60,160 nucleotides of DNA from Bacteroidales bacterium (GCA_023229245.1 JALNZU010000022.1:1-60160); one strand, 5' to 3'; numbered from the stretch's first letter, positions 16,941 to 27,028 are shown. Numbers and translations: made by a program. The notes: a model not told the origin generated them from the sequence alone.

Positions 16941-19112
16941 ATGACAAATCCAATCCAAAACAGCTGGAGACTACTAAAAGAAAGTCTGGAAGCGGTTACA
17001 CATGCAGAGGAACTGGCATTGTTAGATCAAGCTTTTGATGAAGCATTGAAATACTGTGACAATCAGACGAATGTTGATGGACAAACATTCATCATGCACC
17101 ATCTGAATGTAGCCGAAATAGCAGTCAATGAATTGGGTTTAGGAGTGCCAACTGTTATTGCTACCCTTTTTCATAATCATCAGATAAAAGATGAAGCACA
17201 CTGGAAAAGATTGACCGAGACCTACGGTGCGGATGCAGTAACGATTTTATCAGGATTTCAAAAAATATCCGAACTACCTACCGACAGACTATCGTACCAA
17301 TCTGATCAGTTTCGCAAACTCTTTTTATCGCTTATAGAAGATATACGGGTGATCCTACTCAAAATTGCTCACCGGCTTTACGATCTGCGTAATATTACCG
17401 CATTGGATGAGCATCGGCAGCATCGCTTTATTTTAGAGGTCAAGCATTTGTATATACCTATCACTCACCGCTTAGGACTTTATACGATTAAAGCCGAGTT
17501 TGAAGAACGTGTGATGCGCTTCGAACTGCCTGATGTGTTTGCCGAGATAGAAGGGAAAATAGCAGCCAGCAAAGACAAGCAAACCGCTTTGATGGAAGCG
17601 TTTATCCAGCCTATCAAAAAAGAGCTTGAAGCACATGGATTCGATTGTACACTAAAATGGAGAACCAAGTCAATACCCAGTATATGGGTTAAAATGCGCG
17701 ATCAGAAACTGCTGTTCGAACAAGTTTATGACTTGTTTGCGATGCGTATCATCAGCAAAAGCACGCCCAAACGTGAAAAGGAAGACTGCTGGCGAATCTA
17801 TTCCATAGTAACTGATTTGTATAATCCGAACCCTAAGCGGCTGCGCGACTGGATCACTACTCCCAAAGCATCGGGTTATGAATCATTGCATACCACCGTA
17901 GAAGGCCCTGAAGGTATATGGGTAGAAGTTCAGATACGCTCTGAAAGAATGGATAATACAGCCGAAAAAGGACAAGCAGCACACTGGCTGTATAAAGATA
18001 AACCCGCAAAAAGAGAAGCAGAGCAGTGGCTGAATCAGGTAAGAGATGTGTTGGAAAACCCTGGACAACTCCAGTTTAATGCGTATAGAAAAGATACATC
18101 AGGAGTAGCAGACAAGATATTTATTTTTACCCCAAACGGCGACCTCAAACAACTGCCATATGGATCTACTGTGCTCGACTTTGCCTATGAAGTACATACC
18201 GAAGTAGGAGCCAGATGCAACGGAGCTAAAGTGAATAATAAAATCGTTCCCATACGACATGTGCTGAACAATGGGGATAAGGTAGAGATACTCACCAATA
18301 AAAGACAAAGTCCTAAACATGACTGGCTCTCATTTGTCGTTACAGACAGAGCTAAAGCCCGAATCAAACGACACCTAAAAGAAGAAGAGCTTAAAGAAGC
18401 TGAAATAGGTAAAGCTGAATTGCTGAGAAAACTCAAAAATTGGAAAATAGCATATACCGATGACAGCATCAATCAATTAGTGAAATACTATAAGCTGAAG
18501 AATGCGATAGAATTATATTACAGGATCGCTACCGAGAAGATCGATATGCTCGAGATAAAACGCTATCTGATTGGACTAGCCGATGGGGAAAAAACTACTG
18601 TAAAAACTAGTACCGAAGAAATCGTACACACAAAACCTACCGTCAAACACAGCGGGAGTGACGATTATTTGGTGATAGATGATTCCATCAGCAATGTAAC
18701 CTATAAATTGGCTCGTTGCTGTAATCCTATCCCGGGTGATGAAGTACTTGGGTTTGTAACTATCAACACAGGTATTACCATACATCGGGTGAACTGCCCT
18801 AATGCACGTAGGATGCAGGAACGATATCCATATCGTTTTCTAAAGGTCGAATGGAAACAATCTATTGATCACCCTAACTTTAACACTGGTATCAAGGTCT
18901 CAGGCAAAGATACGCTTGGCATAGTAGGTGAAATCACTAACCTGATATCCAATGACTTGAAGGTGATTATGCGTAGCATCAGCTTCGATACCCGAGATGG
19001 ACGATTTGAAGGGAAGATAGGGCTGATGATCAAAGATACCACTCATTTAGAACAGCTGATGCATCGAATAGGCAAGCTGTCTGGTGTAGAAAAAGTAGTA
19101 CGCTTCGATTAA
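16941..19112 (+). CDS. RelA/SpoT homologue with degenerate HD hydrolase site
   Basis: Long RSH alarmone enzyme, 723 residues. Domains: HD hydrolase-like (about 25-180), synthetase (about 235-350), TGS (about 385-450), helical region, CC/zinc-finger-like segment with CC at LARCCNPIPGD, and ACT (about 645-723). The synthetase keeps VYDLFAMRI, the basic RLRD motif, GYESLHTTV and EVQIR, so (p)ppGpp synthesis looks intact. The hydrolase does not: the HD signature is LFHNH (His78-Asn79) and the canonical KxADRLHNxR is KIAHRLYDLR, replacing catalytic acids. I infer a synthesis-only enzyme and expect another RSH elsewhere to supply hydrolysis. Confidence 0.9.
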   Translation: MTNPIQNSWRLLKESLEAVTHAEELALLDQAFDEALKYCDNQTNVDGQTFIMHHLNVAEIAVNELGLGVPTVIATLFHNHQIKDEAHWKRLTETYGADAVTILSGFQKISELPTDRLSYQSDQFRKLFLSLIEDIRVILLKIAHRLYDLRNITALDEHRQHRFILEVKHLYIPITHRLGLYTIKAEFEERVMRFELPDVFAEIEGKIAASKDKQTALMEAFIQPIKKELEAHGFDCTLKWRTKSIPSIWVKMRDQKLLFEQVYDLFAMRIISKSTPKREKEDCWRIYSIVTDLYNPNPKRLRDWITTPKASGYESLHTTVEGPEGIWVEVQIRSERMDNTAEKGQAAHWLYKDKPAKREAEQWLNQVRDVLENPGQLQFNAYRKDTSGVADKIFIFTPNGDLKQLPYGSTVLDFAYEVHTEVGARCNGAKVNNKIVPIRHVLNNGDKVEILTNKRQSPKHDWLSFVVTDRAKARIKRHLKEEELKEAEIGKAELLRKLKNWKIAYTDDSINQLVKYYKLKNAIELYYRIATEKIDMLEIKRYLIGLADGEKTTVKTSTEEIVHTKPTVKHSGSDDYLVIDDSISNVTYKLARCCNPIPGDEVLGFVTINTGITIHRVNCPNARRMQERYPYRFLKVEWKQSIDHPNFNTGIKVSGKDTLGIVGEITNLISNDLKVIMRSISFDTRDGRFEGKIGLMIKDTTHLEQLMHRIGKLSGVEKVVRFD

Positions 19113-19146
19113 AAAGCATAGAAATAGGGTATGACCAATACATCCA

Positions 19147-20631
19147 TTAGCTCGAATGCAGCTTAAACCATGAATGTATCTTAGAAAATTTATCTGCCGG
19201 ATCGTGTGTATGCCTGAACTCGTTTTTATACTTGTCATACACATAATCCTCTGACCATTTCTTATGATGTGTGTTGATCTCTTCTACTGCATGTATCAAA
19301 TGATGGATCTCCTGATCGGTAGTAGTAGGATGAAATGAAGCTCGTATCCATCCGGGTTTTTCCGACAGATCGCCAAAATTGATCAGCTCTGTGATTTTTT
19401 TTGAACGTTCGTAGCTGACATCGAGCAGGAAATGACCGTAGGTGCCGGCACAAGCGCATCCACCCCTAACCTGTATCCCAAAACGATCGCTTAAGAGTTT
19501 GACAACTAAATTAAAGTGTATGTCTTCCAAATAGAATGATAACACGCCTAAGCGCTCTTCAACATTATCAGCTAAGATACGTAAGCCTTTGATCTGCCGC
19601 AAGCCTTTGAAAGCCATATCTATCATTTCTTGCTCGCGTTGACGGATCAATGAAGTGTTCATTTGATTTTTCAGATCAATAGCAAGGGCAGTACGTATGG
19701 CTTGTAAAAAGCCAGGGGTACCACCATCTTCCCGTATCTCTATATCATCTATATATTTATATTCACCCCAAGGATTGGTCCAGTCCACCGTGCCGCCACC
19801 AGAGATGTCGGGTGTAGGACTATCGTATAACGAGCTGTCGAATATCATCACGCCTGAGCTTCCGGGCCCTCCTAAAAATTTATGCGGACTAAAAAAAATG
19901 GCATCCAATTTTTTCATCTCATCGTCTTTGGGATGCATATCTATATCTACGTAAGGGGCCGAGGCAGCAAAGTCAACGAAAATGATACCACCATACTCAT
20001 GCATGATCTTCGCTAACTCGTATATAGGCGTCTCAATGCCAGTAACATTGGAGCAGGCAGTAAATGAACCTATCTTGAAAGGTCGGTCTTTATACTTTTC
20101 TAACTGTTTGCGTAACTCCTCCGGATCAACAAGCAAATCATCGTCAGGCTGCAACACTACTAAATCTACATTAGTTTCAAACCAGCTTGTTTGATTGGAG
20201 TGATGTTCCATATGTGTGATGAAAACTACCGGACGTTCGCTGGTTTGCTGACATTTATCTCCACGATTTAGCATGCGGCAGTTTTTTAGTCCCATGATGC
20301 GTTGCATCTTGTTGATCACCGTCGTCATTCCTGTTCCGGCAGTAATGATCACATCATTAGGTCCCGCATTGACATGCTCTTTGATAAGCTTGTGAGCGTG
20401 ATGATAAGCGTGGGTCATTAAAGTACCTGTTTCACTAGTCTCAGTATGGGTATTGGCAACATAAGGGCCAATGATCTGGCTGATCTGGTTTTCAATAGGG
20501 CCATACAAACGACCACTGGCAATCCAGTCGGCATACATAAGTTGTTGGGCACCATATGGACTTTGATACACAAGATCGTGACCTATGATCCCTTCGCGAA
20601 AAAACTGAAAATGGCGGCTGAGTTCAGTCAT
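19147..20631 (-). CDS. Class V aminotransferase / cysteine desulfurase-like enzyme
   Basis: PLP enzyme of fold type I, 494 residues. The PLP lysine is Lys251 in FFSPHKFLGGPGSSGV, preceded by IIFVDFAASAPY with the cofactor Asp; HMEHHSNQTSWFE lies in the ring-stacking region. Near the C-terminus VRGGCACAGTYG places Cys394 where SufS-type desulfurases have the catalytic cysteine, with an extra Cys392. It is longer than SufS (about 410) and has no suf or isc genes nearby, so it may be a desulfurase/selenocysteine lyase relative of other function. It is convergent with the RSH gene and has its own promoter at 20724-20753. Confidence 0.85.
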   Translation of the reverse strand: MTELSRHFQFFREGIIGHDLVYQSPYGAQQLMYADWIASGRLYGPIENQISQIIGPYVANTHTETSETGTLMTHAYHHAHKLIKEHVNAGPNDVIITAGTGMTTVINKMQRIMGLKNCRMLNRGDKCQQTSERPVVFITHMEHHSNQTSWFETNVDLVVLQPDDDLLVDPEELRKQLEKYKDRPFKIGSFTACSNVTGIETPIYELAKIMHEYGGIIFVDFAASAPYVDIDMHPKDDEMKKLDAIFFSPHKFLGGPGSSGVMIFDSSLYDSPTPDISGGGTVDWTNPWGEYKYIDDIEIREDGGTPGFLQAIRTALAIDLKNQMNTSLIRQREQEMIDMAFKGLRQIKGLRILADNVEERLGVLSFYLEDIHFNLVVKLLSDRFGIQVRGGCACAGTYGHFLLDVSYERSKKITELINFGDLSEKPGWIRASFHPTTTDQEIHHLIHAVEEINTHHKKWSEDYVYDKYKNEFRHTHDPADKFSKIHSWFKLHSS

Positions 20632-20723
20632 GGTATTGCAGCTTAGTTAATACAAGTTTTCCTAAAGAACTATGACAACCTGATTATCAAAAAAGGTGGC
20701 ACACTCTATAGATAGCAGTCGTG

Positions 20724-20753
20724 CAAATCTAAATTTTTTGTTTGAAAGCCCAA
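20724..20753 (-). promoter_or_regulatory. Promoter of the class V aminotransferase gene
   Basis: On the minus strand TTG (20751-20753), a 19-base spacer and TAGATTTG (20724-20731) fit the Bacteroidota consensus. Transcription would start near 20717, about 85 bases before the ATG. Confidence 0.6.
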
Positions 20754-20807
20754 AATATTTGACCCTATCATAATAGGTTCATAAACAAATACTCGTGGGT
20801 ATATACC

Positions 20808-23800
20808 TTATAATGCTCCTTTGGAAATTTGTATCTGGTACAATTCAATCTGGCCATTTTCTGGAAGCAGTTCAATCCAGGTATTGTCTTCACTGAACCA
20901 TTTATACTGTGATCCTATGCGCACTATGAAGTCGTTTGTCAGAGCATTGTCGGGTATAGGGAGTACAAAGCCGCCGTTACGACCTGACGGACTGCCAAAA
21001 TTGACTAATAAAGTAAATGTGTTTTCCGTCAGGTTCTTAGCTTTGATGAGGATATAGTTTGATCTTCTTTCAGCTACGTCAACCGGCTCGAAGTCGAATT
21101 TTTCAGATTGATTGCTTTCAATGCGTAACGCAGTGCTGAGTAGCTCACGTATTTTGTTGGCTTCCATAGCATCAGCAATTTTACCAATCATCTCACGAGG
21201 ATAGCTCTCATCAGGTTTGATCCCTTCGGCCTTTAGATAAAATTCTATAGCCAGATCGTAATTCCCTGATCTGTAATGCCTGTCAGCCTGACTGAGCTCT
21301 TGGTTATACGCGCTTCTAATTGCTATCAAACGCTCTTCTTGTATCTTTTCAACCTGTAATATACGCTCTTTGGCAACCGCATCATCCTTTTTATAGCCTA
21401 AGGCAGTCTTATAAGCAATGATTGCATCCTGATACGACTTTTCCTCTACTAATACATCACCTTGTTGAATAGCGTTTTGGTATGATTGTTCTGTTTGTCT
21501 AACCAACTCATCCATGGCTGACTTAATTTGCTGTTTCCTTTCGACAGCCGTACTGTTTTGAGCGTCAAGCTTTAAAATTTCGTTGGCAGTTGTATTGGCC
21601 TCGTCATAAGCACCGGATTCATACTGTTCTTCCATCTGATTGATCAGCTGCTCAATCTGCTGAGCTAAAGCCTCGGCAGCAGCCTGCTCACCTATGAGTA
21701 TCTTTATCTCTTCTATCTTTTGTTTTGGATAGCTCTCCTCCGGCTTTAGTACGGCAGCTGATTCAAAACGCTGCATTGCTTGTTCCCATTCTTTTAGCTG
21801 CATCAGCTGGTCAGCCTGTGCGATATGCTCCTGATATGCAGCCTCCTGTTCTTCCTTTTCGGCTTGTCTGGCAATCAAGTCATCAATAATACGATTTTGC
21901 TCCTTAGGATATGCCTCGTCAGGCTGAAGCACAAGAGCTGCTGTATATTTTTCTTTGGCAGCCCCCAATTGCTGATTATGGAGGGCTTCATCTCCCTGAC
22001 TGATCAATAACGCATACTCTTGCTCTATCTTCTTTTTGGTGTCAGCTTCCTGAATGATAAGGCCGATGGCAGCTATTTTTTCTATAGGATAGTTTTCCTC
22101 AGGCATGATTTTTTGAGCCTCTGTAAAAGTTTCTAATGCCTCTTCCCATCTTTTGCTTTCAAATAATTGATCGGCTTGTGCAATGAGATCGTGATAGCGT
22201 TTTTCCAACTCAAGAGCTGCTGCTTTTTGGGTTTGAATCGCCCCTATCTCTTTTATTTTTTCCTTAGGCAGCGATTCAGATGGCTTTAGTTGTTGTGCTT
22301 GATCGAATGCCTGATAAGCAACATCATAATGTTCGTCCTCCAAAGCTTGTATGCCGTGTTGCATCAATTGTTCGTATTGGGTCTCAACTGCAAGGATTTC
22401 TGATTCTATACGTTGTAACTCTGTGCTTACCCGCTCCATTCGCGTCTTGGCTTCTTCCCGATCGGGCAAAATGGCAATAGCTGCTTCCAATAAAAGCTTG
22501 CTCTGAGTCCATTCTTTCTGTACTATCTGATCATCGGCTTGCTGTATCAACTGATCATACTGCTCTTGCTGTTGAACCATTTGTTTCTGTTGGGCAAGTA
22601 ATTCTTCTGTTTGGCTCAGCTTGGTCTGTATAGCTTCCCTGTCGAATATTTTCAGCGCCTCACGATATGAATGGGCAGCTTCTGTCAAGGCATGCTGTTC
22701 AGAATAGTCATCCCCTTGTTTCACTAATTGTTGGAAAGCATCTTCCTGTTGAGCCAACTCCTCTACTTGTTTCAGTTGAAAGCTTATTTCAGTCACACGT
22801 TCGGTAGCTGCAATATGTTCCGGTTCAATATCCAATACCTTATGGTATAGTTCTAACGCTTTTTTCCATGCTTGATCCTGATATAATCGTTCGGCTTCTT
22901 CTAAATATTGAGCCAATGCGATGGTACTCAGGTAACTATCGCTTTCAAAATACGCATCTATCCTACTGATCATATCTGTCGGATAAGCTTGGTCCGGCCA
23001 GAAATCAAGAGCTTGAGTGTATAGTTGTCGGGCTTGCTGCATTTGTTTGTTTTCATATGCCTGGTCGGCGGATGCTAATAATTCTTCATACTGTAGAGTT
23101 TTTTGATGAAGCTGCCGGGTCTCTGCCAATTGGATACGAGTAGGGGCGTCGTCAGGGAATTGTTGTAACGCTTCTTCAAGTTTTTGAATAGCTGCCTCAT
23201 AATTTTTTCGGGCTATCCATACTTGAGCCTCTTCTTTCAGCTGATGAAATGCGTGTTCAATTGCCTGTTGTTCTTCTAATAGAGCTTTGGTTTCTGTATG
23301 CGAGTTCTTTGCCTCGGTCCGGTCGGGGAATAGCTGTAGGGCCTGATCGAACTGCAGCAATGCTTCTTCGTATTTTTTTGCCTCCAACAGTTGCTGTCCT
23401 ATATTCATCGCATGTACATAAGCCGATTCTTTAGCCTCTGTTTGGGCTATCTCATCCCGTATTTTGTTTGCCTGAGCTTTGGTATATTTATCTTCCGGGA
23501 AGATCAAGAGTGCTTGTTGATAGGCCGATAGTGCTTCTTGTAGCTTGCCTTCCGAAAGAAGTCTATCGCCATAGTCTAAGTGCTGGTAAAAGCGTTCCTG
23601 CTGCTCCATCTGTTGACTTATTCTGGTGATGGTCTCCGACAGTCGCTTCTGGGCTGTAGCATCGTTTTCACGTATTCGCAGCGCCATTTCAAAATACGTT
23701 TTTGCACTGATAAAATCACCTGCCTGAAAACGTTCATTTCCCGATTGCATATTGCTTTCATACGATTGGCCTTGTTGGGCTACTACTATTTGGCTGCCAA

Positions 23801-23879
23801 TGCCACTCAATATAATGAGTATCAGGATTGCTGAGATGAAACTACGTAGCATGTTGAGAGAAAAATTACTATGTGCCAT
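20808..23879 (-). CDS. Large exported TPR-repeat protein
   Basis: Secreted or periplasmic scaffold of 1,023 residues. A signal peptide covers about residues 10-34 (MLRSFISAILILIILSGIG; the Met at residue 10, position 23852, is an alternative start). Residues 35-890 contain roughly fourteen degenerate 45-70-residue TPR-like units built on 'ADQLFESKRWEEALETF..A..L.P.E.YP..KI..I', rich in Gln and Glu. The last 110 residues form a separate domain (NYILIKAKNLTENTFTLLVNFG, IRIGSQYKWFSEDNTWIEL). The gene starts 22 bases after the LolD-like ATPase gene on the same strand, so they may be co-transcribed. I know similar TPR plus C-terminal-domain proteins only from Bacteroidota; no function can be assigned. 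Confidence 0.8.
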   Translation of the reverse strand: MAHSNFSLNMLRSFISAILILIILSGIGSQIVVAQQGQSYESNMQSGNERFQAGDFISAKTYFEMALRIRENDATAQKRLSETITRISQQMEQQERFYQHLDYGDRLLSEGKLQEALSAYQQALLIFPEDKYTKAQANKIRDEIAQTEAKESAYVHAMNIGQQLLEAKKYEEALLQFDQALQLFPDRTEAKNSHTETKALLEEQQAIEHAFHQLKEEAQVWIARKNYEAAIQKLEEALQQFPDDAPTRIQLAETRQLHQKTLQYEELLASADQAYENKQMQQARQLYTQALDFWPDQAYPTDMISRIDAYFESDSYLSTIALAQYLEEAERLYQDQAWKKALELYHKVLDIEPEHIAATERVTEISFQLKQVEELAQQEDAFQQLVKQGDDYSEQHALTEAAHSYREALKIFDREAIQTKLSQTEELLAQQKQMVQQQEQYDQLIQQADDQIVQKEWTQSKLLLEAAIAILPDREEAKTRMERVSTELQRIESEILAVETQYEQLMQHGIQALEDEHYDVAYQAFDQAQQLKPSESLPKEKIKEIGAIQTQKAAALELEKRYHDLIAQADQLFESKRWEEALETFTEAQKIMPEENYPIEKIAAIGLIIQEADTKKKIEQEYALLISQGDEALHNQQLGAAKEKYTAALVLQPDEAYPKEQNRIIDDLIARQAEKEEQEAAYQEHIAQADQLMQLKEWEQAMQRFESAAVLKPEESYPKQKIEEIKILIGEQAAAEALAQQIEQLINQMEEQYESGAYDEANTTANEILKLDAQNSTAVERKQQIKSAMDELVRQTEQSYQNAIQQGDVLVEEKSYQDAIIAYKTALGYKKDDAVAKERILQVEKIQEERLIAIRSAYNQELSQADRHYRSGNYDLAIEFYLKAEGIKPDESYPREMIGKIADAMEANKIRELLSTALRIESNQSEKFDFEPVDVAERRSNYILIKAKNLTENTFTLLVNFGSPSGRNGGFVLPIPDNALTNDFIVRIGSQYKWFSEDNTWIELLPENGQIELYQIQISKGAL

Positions 23880-23901
23880 AGAAAACGATAGGTATCTGCG
23901 T

Positions 23902-24561
23902 TTAGTGTGGATGAGAGATCATTCCGTCGAGTATATGTAGTTTTCGGTCAGCCATATCTGCTAAGACAGGATTATGTGTAACGATGACAAAAGTTTGTTG
24001 GAAGTTGTCGCGCAGCTTGAAAAACAACTCATGTAAAGCTGTGGAGGCTGTTGAATCTAAGTTGCCTGAAGGCTCATCGGCTAGGACGACTGCCGGTTTG
24101 TTGATCAATGCCCGGGCAACGGCTATGCGTTGCTGTTCGCCTCCTGAAAGCTCGGAAGGCTTATGAGAAGAGCGCTCTACAAGACCGAAAAAATCCAAAA
24201 GCTCTAACGCACGCTTAGTGGCTTCTGCCTTTGAGACACCTGCAATAAATGCCGGGATACAGATGTTTTCCAAAGCTGTGAACTCAGGTAACAAATGATG
24301 AAACTGAAATACAAACCCTATCTCCTGATTCCTGAAACTTGAAAGAGCCTTATCTGTCAAGCCGAACAAATCCACATCATTTATCTTTACCATACCTGTG
24401 TCGGGCTTGTCCAACGATCCTATGATATGCAGCAAGGTTGACTTGCCCGCACCCGAAGCACCTACTATAGAAACTATTTCACCTGCCTCAACCTGCATAT
24501 GAATGCCTTTGAGTACCTCAAGCCTGCCGTATCGTTTAGTGATATTAGAACAATGGATCAT
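23902..24561 (-). CDS. lolD: LolD-like ABC transporter ATPase
   Basis: Cytoplasmic ATPase of the LolD/MacB group, which powers lipoprotein release from the inner membrane. The ATG at 24561 gives 219 residues beginning MIHCSNITKRYG; the ORF extension to 24636 has no match. Walker A GASGAGKSTLLHIIG, Q-loop FVFQFHHLLPEFTALEN, signature LSGGEQQRIAVARAL, Walker B VVLADEPSGNLD and H-loop VTHN are intact. The FQFHHLLPEFTALEN wording is typical of LolD. No lolC/E permease adjoins it, which is common in this phylum. Confidence 0.85.
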   Translation of the reverse strand: MIHCSNITKRYGRLEVLKGIHMQVEAGEIVSIVGASGAGKSTLLHIIGSLDKPDTGMVKINDVDLFGLTDKALSSFRNQEIGFVFQFHHLLPEFTALENICIPAFIAGVSKAEATKRALELLDFFGLVERSSHKPSELSGGEQQRIAVARALINKPAVVLADEPSGNLDSTASTALHELFFKLRDNFQQTFVIVTHNPVLADMADRKLHILDGMISHPH

Positions 24562-24704
24562 ACTTCTCCTTAAACAAATGCAAAAATAGGTTTTTTCAGG
24601 TTTTAGATACAGTTTTGTCATAAACAATGACTTCAATCGACTTCCCAGAGATAGTCAAGAATAGTCGAATGAAAAAATAATCACCCCAATCAATACAAAT
24701 ATGC

Positions 24705-24712
24705 TATTTTTG
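24705..24712 (+). promoter_or_regulatory. -7 box upstream of sucC
   Basis: TATTTTTG matches TANNTTTG, 28 bases before the sucC ATG. No -33 TTG is seen at the usual distance. Confidence 0.4.
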
Positions 24713-24740
24713 ACCTCTTAAAAAGTAACAAGATAGTTTT

Positions 24741-25940
24741 ATGAATTTACATGAGTTTCAGGGAAAACAAATTTTAAGCAATTATGGTGTAGCCGTCCCT
24801 ATGGGTATCATAGCTGATTCGCCTGCCAAAGCTGTAGATGCCGCCAAAGAGATTCAACAAGCCACTGGCTCGGATAAATGGGCTGTCAAAGCACAGATTC
24901 ATGCCGGTGGACGTGGCAAAGGTGGTGGAGTGAAGATAGCTAAATCATTAGAAGAAGTTGAACGCTTTGCCGACCAGATCATCGGGATGATGTTAGTTAC
25001 ACCTCAAACTAGTGCAGAAGGAAAATTAGTACGTAAAGTTTTAATCGAGCAGAACATCTATTATCCCGGTCCTTCACAGGTGTCGGAAATATATATGAGT
25101 ATACTGCTCAACCGCAGCCTAAGCCGGAATATGATCATGTACTCTCCAAGAGGTGGGATGGATATAGAAAAAGTAGCTGAGGAAACTCCCGATCAGATTT
25201 TTACAGAGATCATTGATCCCTGTACTGGCCTCTTGCCGTTTCAAGCCAGAAAGATTGCCTTTAACTTAGGATTATCCGGCACAGCATTTAAGGAGATGGT
25301 GCAATTCGTACAAGCACTCTATCGGGCTTACGAAGGCTCTGATGTCAGCCTCTTTGAGATCAATCCGGTGATCAAGGCTGCCGATGATAAAATATTTGCT
25401 GCCGACTCAAAAGTGGTAATCGATAATAATGCACTCTTTCGCCAGTCAGATATAGCCGCTATGCGCGACCTGCATGAAGAAGACCCTATTGAAGTGGAGG
25501 CCAGCCGGTTTGACCTGAATTATGTTAAGTTAGATGGCAATGTAGGATGCATGGTGAATGGAGCCGGATTAGCTATGGCTACTATGGATATGATTAAAAT
25601 GTCGGGCGGTGAACCGGCAAATTTCCTGGATGTAGGTGGATCAGCCAATGCGAAACGGGTAGAAGAAGCATTTCGAATCATATTGAAAGACCCGAATGTA
25701 AAAGCAATCTTAGTCAATATATTTGGCGGTATTGTTCGAGGCGAACGGGTAGCACAAGGAGTAGTAGATGCATATAATAATATAGGTGAGATCAAAGTGC
25801 CTATCATAGTCCGATTGCAAGGAACCAATGCCGAACAAGGGAAAGAGATCATCGATCAATCAGGCTTGAAGGTGTATTCGGCTATCAGACTTGAAGACGC
25901 TGCCCGTTTGGTAAATGAAGTGCTGCAAACAACATCCTGA
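24741..25940 (+). CDS. sucC: Succinyl-CoA synthetase beta subunit
   Basis: ATP-grasp subunit of the TCA enzyme that makes succinate and ATP or GTP from succinyl-CoA. The start MNLHEFQGKQILSNYGVAVP, the KAQIHAGGRGKGGGVK nucleotide loop, LFEINP, LDGNVGCMVNGAGLAMATMD, GGEPANFLDVGGSA and NIFGGI are all diagnostic, and 399 residues is full length. No sucD adjoins it, so the alpha subunit must be encoded elsewhere. Confidence 0.97.
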   Translation: MNLHEFQGKQILSNYGVAVPMGIIADSPAKAVDAAKEIQQATGSDKWAVKAQIHAGGRGKGGGVKIAKSLEEVERFADQIIGMMLVTPQTSAEGKLVRKVLIEQNIYYPGPSQVSEIYMSILLNRSLSRNMIMYSPRGGMDIEKVAEETPDQIFTEIIDPCTGLLPFQARKIAFNLGLSGTAFKEMVQFVQALYRAYEGSDVSLFEINPVIKAADDKIFAADSKVVIDNNALFRQSDIAAMRDLHEEDPIEVEASRFDLNYVKLDGNVGCMVNGAGLAMATMDMIKMSGGEPANFLDVGGSANAKRVEEAFRIILKDPNVKAILVNIFGGIVRGERVAQGVVDAYNNIGEIKVPIIVRLQGTNAEQGKEIIDQSGLKVYSAIRLEDAARLVNEVLQTTS

Positions 25941-26170
25941 TCATATAGGCTGTTTGATAAGGATAAAAACAACTTGATTGTCATCGGGTTACAGCATCTG
26001 ATAGCTTGTCAAAGATTTTATCCAAACTGCCGTAACAATTCTATAAATACATTTCAACACATCATTAATTATTGTGTGTAGCTCAGAAAGATGAATACTA
26101 TTTCTGATTTATGCGACAATAAGGAAATAGATTGTCTTATTTTTTGGAAGGGTTTCAACAGAAGACAGCC

Positions 26171-26896
26171 TCAGATATATCCTCTGAGTTTATAATAGCT
26201 AATGGCGGTTAGCTCACGCATCACAATTATTTGATACTGAAGGTAGTTCCACATATTATAACGCAAGTCTAAATAGTTTTCGGCATTCAGGTAGGGTCGG
26301 TTATCTTTTTGATCTTCACTGATCAGCAATTGGTCATCGAATGTGCCTTCAAAGGCAGGGATGCCGTTCACCTGTTGAAACCCAATCTTACGAAATGTGA
26401 GTATGCTTCGGTACATATGCTCGGGCGAGGTGATGATCAATAGCTCTGCTTGTTTATCCGAGATGAGTTGCATGATATGTGTGGCTTGTAAAAAAGTGTT
26501 GGTGCCTGCTGTTTCAGATATGATCCTGTTTGGTTCAGTCCCTCTCATCACTAGCTCATCTATCATTTTCTGATGATCGGTTTGCAAAAAATCATTGGTA
26601 TCGGCTGGTAACGCAATGATGATCTGGCTTTCCGGATATTTGTTGGCTACTAAAGCGGCGTAGGAGCATCGCAACAGGCTTTGCGGGCCCGGCATGCCAC
26701 CGGCACCCATCAACACTATATAATCCGGTGACTTTAGCTGAGGCTGTTGCAAAGCAGTTCCCAATCTATGATACCATAAATAAGGTAAGTCAGTAAAACT
26801 CAGTACGATCATAAGACTAAAGATCAATCCATTGATAAATACAATAGTTTTTATGATCTGCAAAATGATGCGTGAGACCTGCTTTAAGCGTTGCAT
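26171..26896 (-). CDS. DUF218/YdcF-ElyC family membrane protein
   Basis: One N-terminal transmembrane helix (about residues 11-34) and a DUF218 domain: YIVLMGAGGMPGPQSLLRCSYAA, IIIALPADTNDFLQTDHQ, ISETAGTNTFLQATHIM, LLIITSPEHMYRSILTFRK. Relatives such as ElyC and SanA affect envelope integrity. The Met at 26896 is chosen because the promoter at 26918-26946 would start RNA near 26911, inside codons of a longer version beginning at 26920. The reading is 241 residues. Confidence 0.85.
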   Translation of the reverse strand: MQRLKQVSRIILQIIKTIVFINGLIFSLMIVLSFTDLPYLWYHRLGTALQQPQLKSPDYIVLMGAGGMPGPQSLLRCSYAALVANKYPESQIIIALPADTNDFLQTDHQKMIDELVMRGTEPNRIISETAGTNTFLQATHIMQLISDKQAELLIITSPEHMYRSILTFRKIGFQQVNGIPAFEGTFDDQLLISEDQKDNRPYLNAENYLDLRYNMWNYLQYQIIVMRELTAISYYKLRGYI

Positions 26897-26917
26897 AGGT
26901 TTTCTACCAAAGAAAAA

Positions 26918-26946
26918 CAAATGTAAGCAAAAAGCTCATCAGCCAA
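26918..26946 (-). promoter_or_regulatory. Promoter of the DUF218 gene
   Basis: Minus strand TTG (26944-26946), 18-base spacer, TACATTTG (26918-26925). It overlaps the upstream candidate start at 26920 and so favours the ATG at 26896. Confidence 0.5.
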
Positions 26947-27028
26947 CGAAGGAAAATCTTGTTACATACCACCTTAGTTCATGGCCTGTTGATCAGTACA
27001 TACATACCAATGGGGATATGGGTATAAA

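Noticed and set aside
25941..26170. Widely spaced inverted repeat GGATAAAA / TTTTATCC after sucC
   Set aside because: Eight-base AT-rich arms about 60 bases apart are expected by chance in this DNA.
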